A DNA stretch of 17,586 nucleotides from Nitrospiraceae bacterium (lineage in GTDB: Bacteria; Nitrospirota; Nitrospiria; Nitrospirales; UBA8639). Each line of letters starts with the position of its first letter. The stretch's first letter is position 1. The stretch covers positions 1-17,586 of the forward strand of contig DOFS01000279.1 of NCBI GenBank assembly GCA_003523945.1. The letters are read 5' to 3'. Position numbers and translations under genes: made by a program. Shown here piece after piece: positions 1-8,217 of the stretch. The notes under the pieces are model-generated. The model saw only the letters and a list, made by a program, of their open reading frames with translations, was not told where the DNA came from and did not search any database.

Positions 1-837
1 GACTCCAGAGGTAATCGCACTTCCATGAATGAGAATGAGCTCTTAATCGCGGCTTCCTTGGAACGGTACGCGGGGTCTTGTGTGGGAGCCAAGTGACGTA
101 GGCCAAGTTTTTCGTGTGTGTCACGAGAGCACGGCTTGCGAGTTGATCGCGTTGTGTGGGAAAGATTTCGGTGAAGTCTTTTTCTTATTTCTCCAAGTGT
201 CTCTCACTGTATAGGCCTTGAGGGGCCTTACTTCTTCTTCCTCTGTTTTTTATTTTTCCCCGGAATTGACCTTACCCGTTTGGAAACGTGGATGTCTGTC
301 CATGTTGTGGGTACCTACAAGGTTCAACTCGCGTCGAACGACGAATGCAAGCCATTTTCCTTTGCTATGTTGCGTAACTAAAATTGAGAGTGTCGATTTT
401 GTAGCGAGCATATCGTGAAATGTGCTTCCCGATTTTCTTTGTGAATATCAGAGAGCATATTGCCCCTTCCCGTCTTTCATACTATAGCTTCCTAACTGAC
501 TCACAATTTCTTGCCTGTTCATGAGAATCATCCTGAATAGGAGGGCTTTTAATTGTGAGGTTTTTAAGATTCAGGGGGCCAACTCCCGGGGAGAGCCAAG
601 TGGTCATGTGAAGAGATGGGTAGAGGCTGAGAGCATGCACAGGAAACAACAGACACGGAGTCGAGAAAGCCTGTTTGGAGACATACGACCTATATGTTGC
701 AATGTGTTGTAAAGGCAAAACACTTCAGTTTGTGTGTGCGGGGATCAAGAAGGAGTAGGGAAATATTGGGTGTAATCAAGAAATGGTCAAAGGAAGAAAA
801 TGGCCATCAGGATGAAGCCACTGACCGAGCCACAAGA
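1..837. other. Gene-poor stretch with no supported gene
   Basis: No open frame here resembles a known protein. Frame 1 is open from base 1 to a stop at 94-96; those 31 codons could be the tail of a gene lying left of the window, but I do not recognise them. The short ATG frames at 218-418, 521-712 and 694-879 lack convincing ribosome binding sites. The last one also runs into the 3' end of the leftward gene. A terminator-like hairpin lies at 213-228. Two purine-rich segments, about 585-690 and 740-840, look weakly similar to each other and may be decayed copies of one sequence; see the findings. I saw no RNA gene. Confidence 0.5.
213..267 (+). terminator. Possible intrinsic terminator with pyrimidine tract
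   Basis: The arms AGGCC (213-217) and GGCCT (224-228) pair around a 6-base loop. They are followed by a long pyrimidine-rich run containing two T runs (about 245-257). This could end transcription of a gene to the left, for example one whose tail is the open frame ending at 96. The stem is only 5 bp and the T runs are not immediately next to it, so the call is weak. Confidence 0.3.
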
Positions 838-1155
838 TTAGGCGTCGATATAATCCACCCAGGTTTCTTTTTCCGCTAGGTAGGCTTGGCCTTTGAAGTT
901 CAGTCGGGTCCGCATGCTGGTAAATCCTAGGTCACGTAGTTGATCGGTAATATCCTTGAGGGCTTCCTGAACGGTTCGATAGACCTGTGATTGCAAGTTC
1001 AGCGCTTCGTACATGACCGTTCCAGAGTATCCGCGATCCACCCGTTTAATTGGGATCATTCGATTGAAATATCGGTCACTAGGGTCCATGCCCTCCAATT
1101 GATGCTTTTCTACGACGGCATTTCTGACTCGAAAGGATAAGGGAAGCGATGTCAT
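838..1155 (-). CDS. Uncharacterised small protein (105 aa)
   Basis: The product is not recognised. From the ATG at 1155 it is a soluble protein of 105 residues with no signal peptide, membrane segment or cysteine. The sequence suggests N-terminal strands, a charged helix around residues 65-80 (TVQEALKDITDQLRDLGF) and a C-terminal strand ending in WVDYIDA. I chose ATG 1155 because GGAG lies about 9 bases upstream on the minus strand. The longer frame starting at TTG 1242 would begin inside a likely -35 element and read across a perfect TATAAT, so it is probably leader. The gene is divergent from pgsA. Its 3' side has a weak 4-bp hairpin (801-820) followed by a T-rich run on the minus strand. 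The reading frame looks real; the function is unknown. Confidence 0.6.
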   Translation of the reverse strand: MTSLPLSFRVRNAVVEKHQLEGMDPSDRYFNRMIPIKRVDRGYSGTVMYEALNLQSQVYRTVQEALKDITDQLRDLGFTSMRTRLNFKGQAYLAEKETWVDYIDA

Positions 1156-1213
1156 GTGCTCTAGCTCCAGCTTAACGATGGATAGCGGTGGATTTTCTTT
1201 CTGATGGAAACGG

Positions 1214-1242
1214 ATTATAGGCCGCACCGATGGGGGCCGCAA
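1214..1242 (-). promoter_or_regulatory. Sigma70-like promoter of the leftward gene
   Basis: On the minus strand, TTGCGG (1242-1237), a 17-base spacer and a perfect TATAAT (1219-1214) form a sigma70-like promoter. Transcription would start near 1207, leaving a leader of about 50 bases before ATG 1155. The -35 matches consensus at only its first three positions. Confidence 0.45.
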
Positions 1243-1248
1243 GCGTGG

Positions 1249-1278
1249 TTGACTTCCTTCAGAACCCCCACGTAACCT
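1249..1278 (+). promoter_or_regulatory. Promoter candidate for the pgsA-pilBTC-ispE block
   Basis: TTGACT (1249-1254), an 18-base spacer and TAACCT (1273-1278) precede pgsA with a leader of about 40 bases. The -35 is strong and the -10 keeps only T1, A2 and T6. The same spacing and -10 style recur before prs and rpsF. A TAAAAT at 1294-1299 is an alternative -10 without a matching -35. The site lies directly beside the leftward promoter, so the two could interfere. Confidence 0.35.
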
Positions 1279-1327
1279 TCCTAACGCTTAGGATAAAATA
1301 CGGTTGTGAGAAAGGTGTTGTGGCGAA

Positions 1328-1906
1328 ATGGACCGCAAGTCACCCGTTGCCGAGATTCCAATCAACCTTCCCAACAGTCTCACGGTTCTCCGGATTCTGC
1401 TTGTTCCCGTCTTCGTTGGGCTATTGCTCTATGAATATTTTGATTATGCCCTTGTGACGCTGTTGGTGGCGGCGGTGACCGATGGACTGGATGGGGCAAT
1501 TGCCCGTATCACCGACCAGCGCACTCGCCTTGGGGAGTATCTCGATCCTCTGGCTGACAAATTACTTCTCATGTCAGCCATCGTAACCTTATCTGTCCTT
1601 CATTTTATACCTGTGTGGGCGGTAATTCTTGTGGTGAGTCGTGATGCTATTCTCCTCACCGGGACGATAGTGGCCAATCTGACCGAAATTGACATTGATA
1701 TTACTCCTACCTGGCTGGGAAAGGGTACTACCTTCGCACAAATTTGCTATGTCATCATGGTGATTCTCTTTGCGACGGGGCGCGTTCCTGCGGAAGGCGT
1801 CCTTCCCTTTCTCTCCGTGATGGTCATCCTGACGACCGGTTCTGGCGTGCATTATTTGTTCAGGGGGATTCAACATCTTAATTCCTCAAGTGAGAAAAAA
1901 GGGTAA
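1328..1906 (+). CDS. pgsA: CDP-alcohol phosphatidyltransferase, PgsA type
   Basis: This is a membrane enzyme of the CDP-alcohol phosphatidyltransferase family. It most likely joins CDP-diacylglycerol to glycerol-3-phosphate to give phosphatidylglycerol phosphate, the first committed step to phosphatidylglycerol and cardiolipin. The family signature is complete at residues 52-77: D52-G53, D55-G56, A59-R60, G69, D73 and D77, the aspartates that bind metal and CDP. Hydrophobic segments before the motif and through residues 80-175 fit the usual multi-helix fold, and 192 aa is a normal length for PgsA. ATG 1328 follows an AAGGTG stretch about 10 bases upstream. The stop is 13 bases before the pilB start, so co-transcription is likely. 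Other CDP-alcohol transferases, such as a PgsA-like cardiolipin synthase, share the motif and cannot be excluded. Confidence 0.85.
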   Translation: MDRKSPVAEIPINLPNSLTVLRILLVPVFVGLLLYEYFDYALVTLLVAAVTDGLDGAIARITDQRTRLGEYLDPLADKLLLMSAIVTLSVLHFIPVWAVILVVSRDAILLTGTIVANLTEIDIDITPTWLGKGTTFAQICYVIMVILFATGRVPAEGVLPFLSVMVILTTGSGVHYLFRGIQHLNSSSEKKG

Positions 1907-1919
1907 ACGGAGGTTGCCG

Positions 1920-3737
1920 GTGAATCGAGAGCGGGTGGGGCTGCAGCTGGTGAATGCGAAGGTGATCTCTTCAGATGATTTGTCTCAGGCGCTAAATATT
2001 CAACAGAGAGAAGGCGGGCGCCTTGGGAGCATTCTTGTTCGTATGGGGGTCCTGTCCGAATCTACACTATTGGAGTTTCTCAGTCAGCACTTTGGGGTCG
2101 CCACCGTAGAATTGTCTACGTGCTCGATTGATGGGAGTCTTAGGGAATTGGTTCCTTATGATGTTGTCCACCAGCACCTCGTCTTGCCGGTGAGAAAAAC
2201 TACTACACGACTGAATCTGGCTATGGCCGACCCCACGAATGCGTCTTTGCTGGATGACTTGAGATTTCGTACGGGACTGCACGTCATCCCGATGGTGGCC
2301 ACGGAGTCGGATTTACGGACCGCAATTTCCCACGTGTATGGCCAAAGTCCGGATGGATCTTCCCCGCTTATGGAAACTATGCCAAATGAGGAGCGGAGTA
2401 ATTTCAAAAGCCAAGGAGATAGCGACCGGGTCTCAGCCAATTCGGTGAGTAAATCTTTTGGCCTCTACTCTTTCCCTACTAACGGCTTGCATGATCAAGA
2501 AAGATCTTTAATTCTTCAGGACAAAGCTGAGGTTTCTCATGAAAAGCGGCATATCAAAATCGATAAGGATTCTTCAGCCGTGGATGCCGTGAATCGCCTC
2601 GTTCAGCAGGGTATTGAAATGGAGGCGAGCGATATCCATTTTGAGCCGATGGAGAACATGATCCGGATTCGCTTCCGGTTGGATGGGGTTTTACGCCCGA
2701 TTCAAAATCTGCCCAAAAATCTCCATCAGGCATTATTGGCCAGGGTGAAAATTCTTTCTGATCTGGATATTGCCGAACGTCGGTTACCCCAAGATGGACG
2801 GATGAAGATGGAGGGCTTCCCCCATGTGGATATTCGAGTAGCTATTCTGCCGTGTTTATTTGGCGAAAAAGCGGTCTTACGTCTCCTGAATCAATCCGGA
2901 CTTTCGCTGCATTTGACGAATCTTGGGATCAACCAGCCTGATTTGGATCGGGTGACGACGGCCCTGGAAAACCCCTATGGCATGATCCTGGTAACGGGTC
3001 CTACTGGAAGCGGGAAGACGACAACGCTCTATAGCGCGTTACAATTCCTGAACACTCCACAGATGAATATTGTAACTGTCGAAGATCCCGTGGAATATCA
3101 GATACAGGGCATTAATCAATTGCAAATTCATGAAGAAATCGGATTGAATTTTTCTACCGGTTTACGAGCCTTCCTGCGGCAGGATCCTGATGTGATGATG
3201 GTGGGGGAAATTCGTGATCGGGAAACTGCACAGATCGCGATTCAGGCTTCCCTGACTGGTCATCGAGTCCTTTCGACCTTGCATACGATGAATGCCCCTG
3301 GTGCGATTACCCGGCTCATAGATATGAACATTGAACCGTTTTTGGTTTCTTCTGCCGTTTCGCTCATTGTGGGACAGCGTTTGGTTAGGAAAATTTGTGA
3401 TCACTGTCGTGAATGCGATACGGCTTCCCGCCCTCAATTGCTGGAACTGGGGTTTGATAAGGATGCTTTGGTCGCGGTCCAAGCGATGAAAGGACGGGGA
3501 TGTGCCTCCTGTCATTTGACCGGGTTTAAAGGACGGATGGCACTATTTGAGATTTTGCCAATTTTTGAAGGGCTACATGCCAAGATTTTGGCACGGGCAT
3601 CGACGAACGAGTTGAAACTCTGCGCGATACATGAAGGTTTTCGAACGCTCCGGCAGGCGGGGTTGTCGGCTGTTCAAAGTGGTTTGACCACTGTTGGTGA
3701 GGTGTTTGCCGAAACGAGGTCGGATGTTTCTGTATAA
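1920..3737 (+). CDS. pilB: Type IV pilus assembly (extension) ATPase PilB
   Basis: This is a cytoplasmic hexameric ATPase of the GspE/PilB family that powers pilus polymerisation. With the GTG at 1920 it has 605 residues. The frame is open back to 1890 (10 more codons, overlapping pgsA), but GGAGG at 1909-1913 sits 6 bases before GTG 1920, and the resulting start (MNRERVGLQLV) matches the family. A GspE N-terminal domain covers about residues 1-150, followed by a low-complexity linker to about 210. The ATPase domain has Walker A GPTGSGKT (360-367), a Walker B region with D424 and E430, and a His-box SLTGHRVLSTLHT. Two CxxC pairs (C493/C496 and C528/C531) form the tetracysteine zinc motif of PilB/GspE. 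The pilT and pilC genes follow, which favours a pilus over type II secretion. Confidence 0.93.
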   Translation: MNRERVGLQLVNAKVISSDDLSQALNIQQREGGRLGSILVRMGVLSESTLLEFLSQHFGVATVELSTCSIDGSLRELVPYDVVHQHLVLPVRKTTTRLNLAMADPTNASLLDDLRFRTGLHVIPMVATESDLRTAISHVYGQSPDGSSPLMETMPNEERSNFKSQGDSDRVSANSVSKSFGLYSFPTNGLHDQERSLILQDKAEVSHEKRHIKIDKDSSAVDAVNRLVQQGIEMEASDIHFEPMENMIRIRFRLDGVLRPIQNLPKNLHQALLARVKILSDLDIAERRLPQDGRMKMEGFPHVDIRVAILPCLFGEKAVLRLLNQSGLSLHLTNLGINQPDLDRVTTALENPYGMILVTGPTGSGKTTTLYSALQFLNTPQMNIVTVEDPVEYQIQGINQLQIHEEIGLNFSTGLRAFLRQDPDVMMVGEIRDRETAQIAIQASLTGHRVLSTLHTMNAPGAITRLIDMNIEPFLVSSAVSLIVGQRLVRKICDHCRECDTASRPQLLELGFDKDALVAVQAMKGRGCASCHLTGFKGRMALFEILPIFEGLHAKILARASTNELKLCAIHEGFRTLRQAGLSAVQSGLTTVGEVFAETRSDVSV

Positions 3738-3761
3738 GGATCACGGAAGGCAGGTGGCCCA

Positions 3762-4874
3762 ATGGAATTGACAGCACTACTCGCTGAATTATGCCGGCTG
3801 GGTGGCTCGGATTTGCACCTGGTCTCGGGAAGCGTGCCTCGCTTTCGGGTGGACGGGTATTTGCGGCCTATGGAGTCTCCAAAGTTGACCAGTCAGGATA
3901 TGTCTCGATTGACAGAGAGTCTGTTGACTGAAGTACAGCACCATCAGGTTACGCAGACCGGAGAGTGGGATGGAGCCTACAGCGTTCCTGCAATTGGCCG
4001 GTTTCGGATCCATGTTTATACCCAAAGAGGATCCTTAGCCATGGCTATTCGTACGGTGTCCGGGAAGATTCCGACGTTTGAAGAATTAGGCTTGCCGCCC
4101 ATTGTTGAAGAACTTATGAGAAAACCCCAGGGGTTGATTTTGGTGACCGGGCCGACGGGAAGTGGAAAAAGTACGACATTAGCCTCGATGCTGGATCGTG
4201 TTAATGAGGAACGGCATGCCCATATCATTTCGTTGGAAGACCCCATTGAGATTTTGCATTCACACAAAAAGAGCTTGGTATCTCAAATGGAAGTCGGATC
4301 TGATATTCGCGAATTCCAAGCCGCCCTGAAAGGTATCTTACGTCAAGATCCCGATGTGGTGTTTTTGGGAGAATTGCGTGATCTCGAAACCATTCAGGCG
4401 GCTCTCACCATGGCCGAAACCGGACATCTTACAGTGGCTACCTTGCATACGAATTCGGCGATTCACACGCTCACGCGCCTGGTCTCTGTGTTTCCTCCAC
4501 ACCATCAACAAGAAATTCGTATTCAATTGTCGATGGTTCTAGAAGGCATTTTGGCTCAGCGGCTTCTGCCTCGCTCAGAAGGAAAGGGCCGAGTCCTGGC
4601 TTTGGAAATTCTGATTCCCTCTCCGGCAATTCGGAACCTGATTCGTGAGGACAAGATTCATCAGATGTATTCCATGATGCAAACCGGACAAGCGCAATAT
4701 GGCATGCAGACGATGAATCAGGCCTTGGCCGACTTAGCTGGCCAAGGAATGATTTCATCTAAACTGGCCATGGGACTTACGACACTTCCTGAAGAGCTTT
4801 CCAAGCTATTGGACCGCACCGGGCGTGATCGGCTTGGGGCGATGTCGTTGGCCAGGTTGCGTCCTCGGATGTAA
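3762..4874 (+). CDS. pilT: Type IV pilus retraction ATPase PilT
   Basis: This ATPase drives pilus depolymerisation, and so twitching motility or DNA uptake where those occur. At 370 aa it has normal PilT length, with an N-terminal PAS-like domain (about 1-100) and a RecA-like domain. Walker A GPTGSGKST is at 130-138, followed by a Walker B region DPDVVFLGELRD and a His-box TGHLTVATLHT. The retraction signature AIRNLIRE (289-296) is intact; this motif separates PilT from PilB and GspE. There is no zinc tetracysteine, as expected. ATG 3762 lies 24 bases after the pilB stop, with AGGTGG and GGAAGG in the gap. The C-terminal ~25 residues end in a basic RLRPRM tail. PilT and PilB next to each other provide the opposing motors of one machine. 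Confidence 0.94.
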   Translation: MELTALLAELCRLGGSDLHLVSGSVPRFRVDGYLRPMESPKLTSQDMSRLTESLLTEVQHHQVTQTGEWDGAYSVPAIGRFRIHVYTQRGSLAMAIRTVSGKIPTFEELGLPPIVEELMRKPQGLILVTGPTGSGKSTTLASMLDRVNEERHAHIISLEDPIEILHSHKKSLVSQMEVGSDIREFQAALKGILRQDPDVVFLGELRDLETIQAALTMAETGHLTVATLHTNSAIHTLTRLVSVFPPHHQQEIRIQLSMVLEGILAQRLLPRSEGKGRVLALEILIPSPAIRNLIREDKIHQMYSMMQTGQAQYGMQTMNQALADLAGQGMISSKLAMGLTTLPEELSKLLDRTGRDRLGAMSLARLRPRM

Positions 4875-4922
4875 GTGATGACTTTCTTGATTTCTCCCAG
4901 AGAAAGCGAGCCATAGTTCGAG

Positions 4923-6155
4923 ATGCCTAAGTTTGAATATTGTGCGAAAAATGGCATTGGACAGACGGTGCAAGGGGAAGTGTCGGCTGCCACTTCCGGG
5001 GAGGCACTACAGCTTCTGCGTGGGCAGAACGTCTTGGTGACCCGTTTACAGGAAAAAGTTGAACGGGTATTCAATCTCAGCGGTCCGCTAGGCGGCTGGA
5101 GTTTTCAGTGGAATCTGCGAGGCGTGAAAAGCAAAGAATTGGTGGCCTTTACCCATCAGCTGGCGACGTTGATTCGCGCGGGTGTGCCTCTTTTGGAGTG
5201 CTTGGATATTCTCTCTAGCGAAGCTGAAAACCCGATCTTGCAACAGGTGGTCAAACAGATTCGAGAGGACGTGGCGGGCGGAACCTTGTTGGCTCAAGCT
5301 TTGGAGCGTAAGCCAACTATCTTCCATGAATTTTATCGGAGTATGGTGCAAGTGGGAGAGACCACGGGTCGCTTGGATGAGAGTTTGACACAACTGGTGG
5401 TGTACTTGGATAAACAGGCTCAACTGCGGGCAAAAATTTTTTCTGGATTAGCTTATCCGGCTTTGCTTGTGGCTGTGGCGCTGATTGTTTTGATCTTTTT
5501 ACTGATTTGGGTGGTTCCTCTTTTTTCCGGCTTATTTCAAGATATGGGTGAATCGCTTCCTTGGTTGACTCAGGTGGTGATTGACGTGGCTGAGGGGTTT
5601 CGGCATCATTTTTTTCTGTTGGCGATTCTCCTAGGAAGTTTAATGATGGGCACCAGGTGGGCGCTGAAAAATCCAAAAAGTCGACAGGCCATTGATGGGT
5701 GGATCTTACGGGTTCCCCTTTTGGGATCCGTGATCCAAAAAGCCGCAACGGTGCGTTTTGCCAGAACATTAGGGTTTTTGGTTCGTCGGGGGGTTCCATT
5801 GTTATCGGCCTTGGGTGTGGCGGGAACGGTCTCTGGCAATAAAGTATTTGAGCAAAGCATTAAGATGGCGATCACTGAGGTTCAAGGTGGGAAGCCTCTC
5901 TCGGAGGTCTTGCGGGCTCGCCAGATCTTTCCTCCCATGGTGCCCCAGATGATCAAGGTGGGTGAATCAACCGGTTCTATGGATGCCATGCTTGAAAAAA
6001 TTGGGGATCTCTTTGAGCAAGAGGTCGATCGAACGGTGGCCACTTTAACCTCGGTCCTCGAGCCCATTATAATCGTGGTCGTGGGCAGTGGGATTGCCCT
6101 TGTCGTCGTGGCAATGTATCTTCCCATTTTTTCGATCGGTTCGGTCATCGGATGA
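4923..6155 (+). CDS. pilC: Type IV pilus inner-membrane platform protein PilC
   Basis: This is the polytopic membrane platform that couples the PilB and PilT motors to the growing pilus. Its 410 residues fit PilC/GspF. Two T2SSF repeats are visible. Repeat 1 runs from about 72 to 195 with THQLATLIRAGVPLLECLDIL-type sequence, and repeat 2 from about 275 to 400 with ARTLGFLVRRGVPLLSAL-type sequence. Both contain a VGE-(T/S)TG turn (144-149 and 347-351). Membrane helices are predicted by eye at about 178-200, 228-248 and 380-402. The N-terminal YCAKNGIGQTVQGEV segment is the usual cytoplasmic lead-in. Upstream of ATG 4923 there is only a weak ribosome binding site. No minor pilin, pilin or pilM-Q genes lie in the window, so the rest of the apparatus must be elsewhere. 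Confidence 0.93.
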   Translation: MPKFEYCAKNGIGQTVQGEVSAATSGEALQLLRGQNVLVTRLQEKVERVFNLSGPLGGWSFQWNLRGVKSKELVAFTHQLATLIRAGVPLLECLDILSSEAENPILQQVVKQIREDVAGGTLLAQALERKPTIFHEFYRSMVQVGETTGRLDESLTQLVVYLDKQAQLRAKIFSGLAYPALLVAVALIVLIFLLIWVVPLFSGLFQDMGESLPWLTQVVIDVAEGFRHHFFLLAILLGSLMMGTRWALKNPKSRQAIDGWILRVPLLGSVIQKAATVRFARTLGFLVRRGVPLLSALGVAGTVSGNKVFEQSIKMAITEVQGGKPLSEVLRARQIFPPMVPQMIKVGESTGSMDAMLEKIGDLFEQEVDRTVATLTSVLEPIIIVVVGSGIALVVVAMYLPIFSIGSVIG

Positions 6156-6173
6156 ATTTGGAGGTTGTTCGAC

Positions 6174-7121
6174 GTGAGTGAGAGTGCTAAATCAGCTACT
6201 GAAATCGTGGTGCGGGCGCCAGCCAAGGTCAATCTGTTAATCCGGGTACTGGATCGTTTGCCAAATGGGTATCATAATTTGTGGTCCCTTATGCATACCG
6301 TCGAGGTCTTTGACCTTCTTCGAATCCGGCTTAATCCTGATCGGAAGGGTGTTTTTCTTACATGTGGAGATGCACCGTTGCCCTTGGATAAGGGAAATTT
6401 GGTCTATAGGGCCGCTGACTTGGTGCTTCAGCGGGCTGAAGAGTGTGCTGGGGTTGAGATTGAATTGACCAAAATCATTCCCTTGTCGGCCGGTCTGGGA
6501 GGGGGGAGTAGTGATGCCGCCGCCACCTTATATGGCCTGGTTAAATTGCTGCGGTTAGATTGGACTTTTTCTGAATTTTGTGAGGCTGGTGCAGCTCTCG
6601 GAAGTGATATTCCCTTTTTTTTTAGAGCACCCTGTGCCGTGGTTCAGGGGTGGGGACAGGAAGTGGCGGCCTGTTCCCTTAAGGGCGAAAAATGGATCGT
6701 TCTCGTCAATCCTGGCTTTCCGATTCAGACAAAATGGGCCTATGACCAGCTTGCCTCCCAACGCACGGTCGTCCGTCCTCTAGGTGAATTTCCAAGCAGG
6801 GTAGATCGTGAGTTGACACTCTCTTGGGAGGAATTGATTGGGGAAATGGAAAATGATTTTGAAACGCCGTTATTCCCGTTTTATCCAATTTTAGGGTTCA
6901 TTAAGGACACCTTGCTTTCTTTTGGGGCTCAAACCGCACTATTGTCGGGTAGCGGAGCCACCGTATTTGGAGTTTTCCACACTCAGGAGGGGGCAAGGGA
7001 GGCTTCAACCCGTTTACGCCGTGATACCAGGTGGAAAATCTTTGATATCCCGATGGGTTCGACCGATTTACCTCATGACCGGTTCCATGTTGCCTCTTCT
7101 TCCCAGACTTTCCAAATGTAA
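6174..7121 (+). CDS. ispE: 4-diphosphocytidyl-2-C-methyl-D-erythritol kinase
   Basis: This GHMP-family kinase phosphorylates CDP-methylerythritol in the MEP (non-mevalonate) isoprenoid pathway. The N-terminal APAKVNLLIRVL block carries K18 and N20. The ATP-binding GHMP loop PLSAGLGGGSSDAA occupies about 103-116, and the catalytic aspartate block GSDIPFF has D145. A C-terminal LSGSGATVFGVF motif completes the family pattern. I place the start at GTG 6174 (315 aa) because GGAGG at 6160-6164 sits 9 bases upstream. The TTG at 6165 directly touches that site and is unlikely. The gene follows pilC by 18 bases, probably in the same transcript. The ispE-prs-rplY-pth order is found in many bacteria, often with a tRNA after ispE, which is absent here. 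Confidence 0.93.
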   Translation: MSESAKSATEIVVRAPAKVNLLIRVLDRLPNGYHNLWSLMHTVEVFDLLRIRLNPDRKGVFLTCGDAPLPLDKGNLVYRAADLVLQRAEECAGVEIELTKIIPLSAGLGGGSSDAAATLYGLVKLLRLDWTFSEFCEAGAALGSDIPFFFRAPCAVVQGWGQEVAACSLKGEKWIVLVNPGFPIQTKWAYDQLASQRTVVRPLGEFPSRVDRELTLSWEELIGEMENDFETPLFPFYPILGFIKDTLLSFGAQTALLSGSGATVFGVFHTQEGAREASTRLRRDTRWKIFDIPMGSTDLPHDRFHVASSSQTFQM

Positions 7122-7136
7122 ATTCAGGTATTTGAG

Positions 7137-7166
7137 TTGACAAGCCGCAGATTGTAGAATTACCTT
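7137..7166 (+). promoter_or_regulatory. Promoter candidate for prs-rplY-pth
   Basis: In the 108-base ispE-prs gap, a consensus TTGACA (7137-7142) is followed after 18 bases by TACCTT (7161-7166). The leader to prs would be about 57 bases. TAGAAT at 7155-7160 is a better -10 match, but it would leave only a 12-base spacer. No ribosome binding site is apparent just before prs. Confidence 0.4.
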
Positions 7167-7229
7167 TGCTCTGCTTTTTTGTGAAGATCTGCGACGGTTC
7201 ATTATATCCCTAGCCAAGTTCAAACCACT

Positions 7230-8171
7230 ATGCTCCGAGATTTAAAATTGTTAACGGGCAACTCTAACCCTGCCCTGGCCCGAGAAATTGCCCAGTATAT
7301 CGGCCAGGATTTAGGTCTGGCGACGGTTACAACCTTTAGTGATGGGGAAATCAGAGTTAGAATTGAGGAAAATGTGCGGGGAGGCGATGTTTTTCTTATT
7401 CAATCCTGCTGCCACCCGGTGAATACCTCGATCATGGAGTTATTGCTCTTGATCGATGCGGTTAAACGATCCTCGGCTTCCAGAATTACGGCGGTGATTC
7501 CTTATTACGGATACGGGAGACAAGATCGAAAGGATCAACCGCGAGTACCCATAAGTGCCAAATTAATTGCGGATTTGATCACTGCGGCCGGCGCGAATCG
7601 GATTTTGACCATGGATCTTCATGCCGGACCCATCCAAGGATTCTTCAATATTCCCGTCGATCATCTTTATGCCATGCCTGTGTTGTTGGACTATATAAAA
7701 AAGCAAAACATTTCTGATTTGGTCATCGTGTCCCCTGATGCGGGAGGGGTCGAGCGAGCAAGAGCATTTGCCAAACGATTGAATTCCTCTCTCGCGATTA
7801 TTGATAAGCGTCGGGAATCGCCCAATCAGGCTGAAGTAATGAATATAATTGGCGATGTCCAGGACAAGCATGCGTTATTGTTTGATGACATGATTGATAC
7901 GGCCGGAACTATTGTCCAAACGGCTCAAACCTGTATGGATAATGGAGCCCTGTCGGCTTGGGCTGGGAGTACGCATGCAGTCCTGTCTGGTCCAGCTCTG
8001 GAGCGGTTGCAATCGTCCTGTCTTCGGGAGGTAATGGTTACCAATACCATTCCTTTAAATGGGAAGGATCAGCAGTGTCCAAAACTAAAAACCCTCACCG
8101 TCGCTCCTTTGCTGGGTGAGGCGATTTTGAGGATTCACCGTGAGGAATCGGTGACGTCCCTGTTTGTATAG
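7230..8171 (+). CDS. prs: Ribose-phosphate pyrophosphokinase
   Basis: This enzyme makes PRPP from ribose-5-phosphate and ATP for purine, pyrimidine, NAD, histidine and tryptophan synthesis. At 313 aa it has standard class I length. Visible signatures are TGNSNPALA near the N-terminus, [10 protein letters not shown] (36-45), the ATP-binding region [11 protein letters not shown] (91-101), the [12 protein letters not shown] block (128-139) and the PRPP-binding loop DDMIDTAGT (219-227). [12 protein letters not shown] (168-178) is also conserved. ATG 7230 gives the family N-terminus [10 protein letters not shown], although there is no clear Shine-Dalgarno sequence ahead of it. It has its own promoter candidate and is followed 46 bases later by rplY. 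Confidence 0.95.
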   Translation: MLRDLKLLTGNSNPALAREIAQYIGQDLGLATVTTFSDGEIRVRIEENVRGGDVFLIQSCCHPVNTSIMELLLLIDAVKRSSASRITAVIPYYGYGRQDRKDQPRVPISAKLIADLITAAGANRILTMDLHAGPIQGFFNIPVDHLYAMPVLLDYIKKQNISDLVIVSPDAGGVERARAFAKRLNSSLAIIDKRRESPNQAEVMNIIGDVQDKHALLFDDMIDTAGTIVQTAQTCMDNGALSAWAGSTHAVLSGPALERLQSSCLREVMVTNTIPLNGKDQQCPKLKTLTVAPLLGEAILRIHREESVTSLFV

Positions 8172-8217
8172 GTTAGCTTACTGTTCATTCACTCTCAATT
8201 TAGAAGAGGTCAAGACG

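Noticed and set aside
218..418. A 66-codon frame near the left edge
   Set aside because: It has a serine/cysteine-rich, low-information sequence without a good ribosome binding site and starts at the terminator-like hairpin.
1156..1242. N-terminal extension of the leftward gene to TTG 1242
   Set aside because: The extension contains a perfect TATAAT and starts in the probable -35 element, while ATG 1155 has its own ribosome binding site.
5317..5799. A 160-codon open frame on the minus strand within pilC
   Set aside because: It is proline- and serine-rich with no domain and lies antisense to the conserved pilC membrane region.
1920..6155. The ATPase and platform genes as a type II secretion system (GspE/GspF)
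   Set aside because: The PilT retraction motif AIRNLIRE is intact and no other gsp gene is present, so a type IV pilus is the better reading.
7122..7229. A tRNA gene between ispE and prs, as found in many bacteria
   Set aside because: GGTTC and AGTTCAAACC stretches hint at a T-loop, but the flanking bases do not form the T stem or an acceptor stem.
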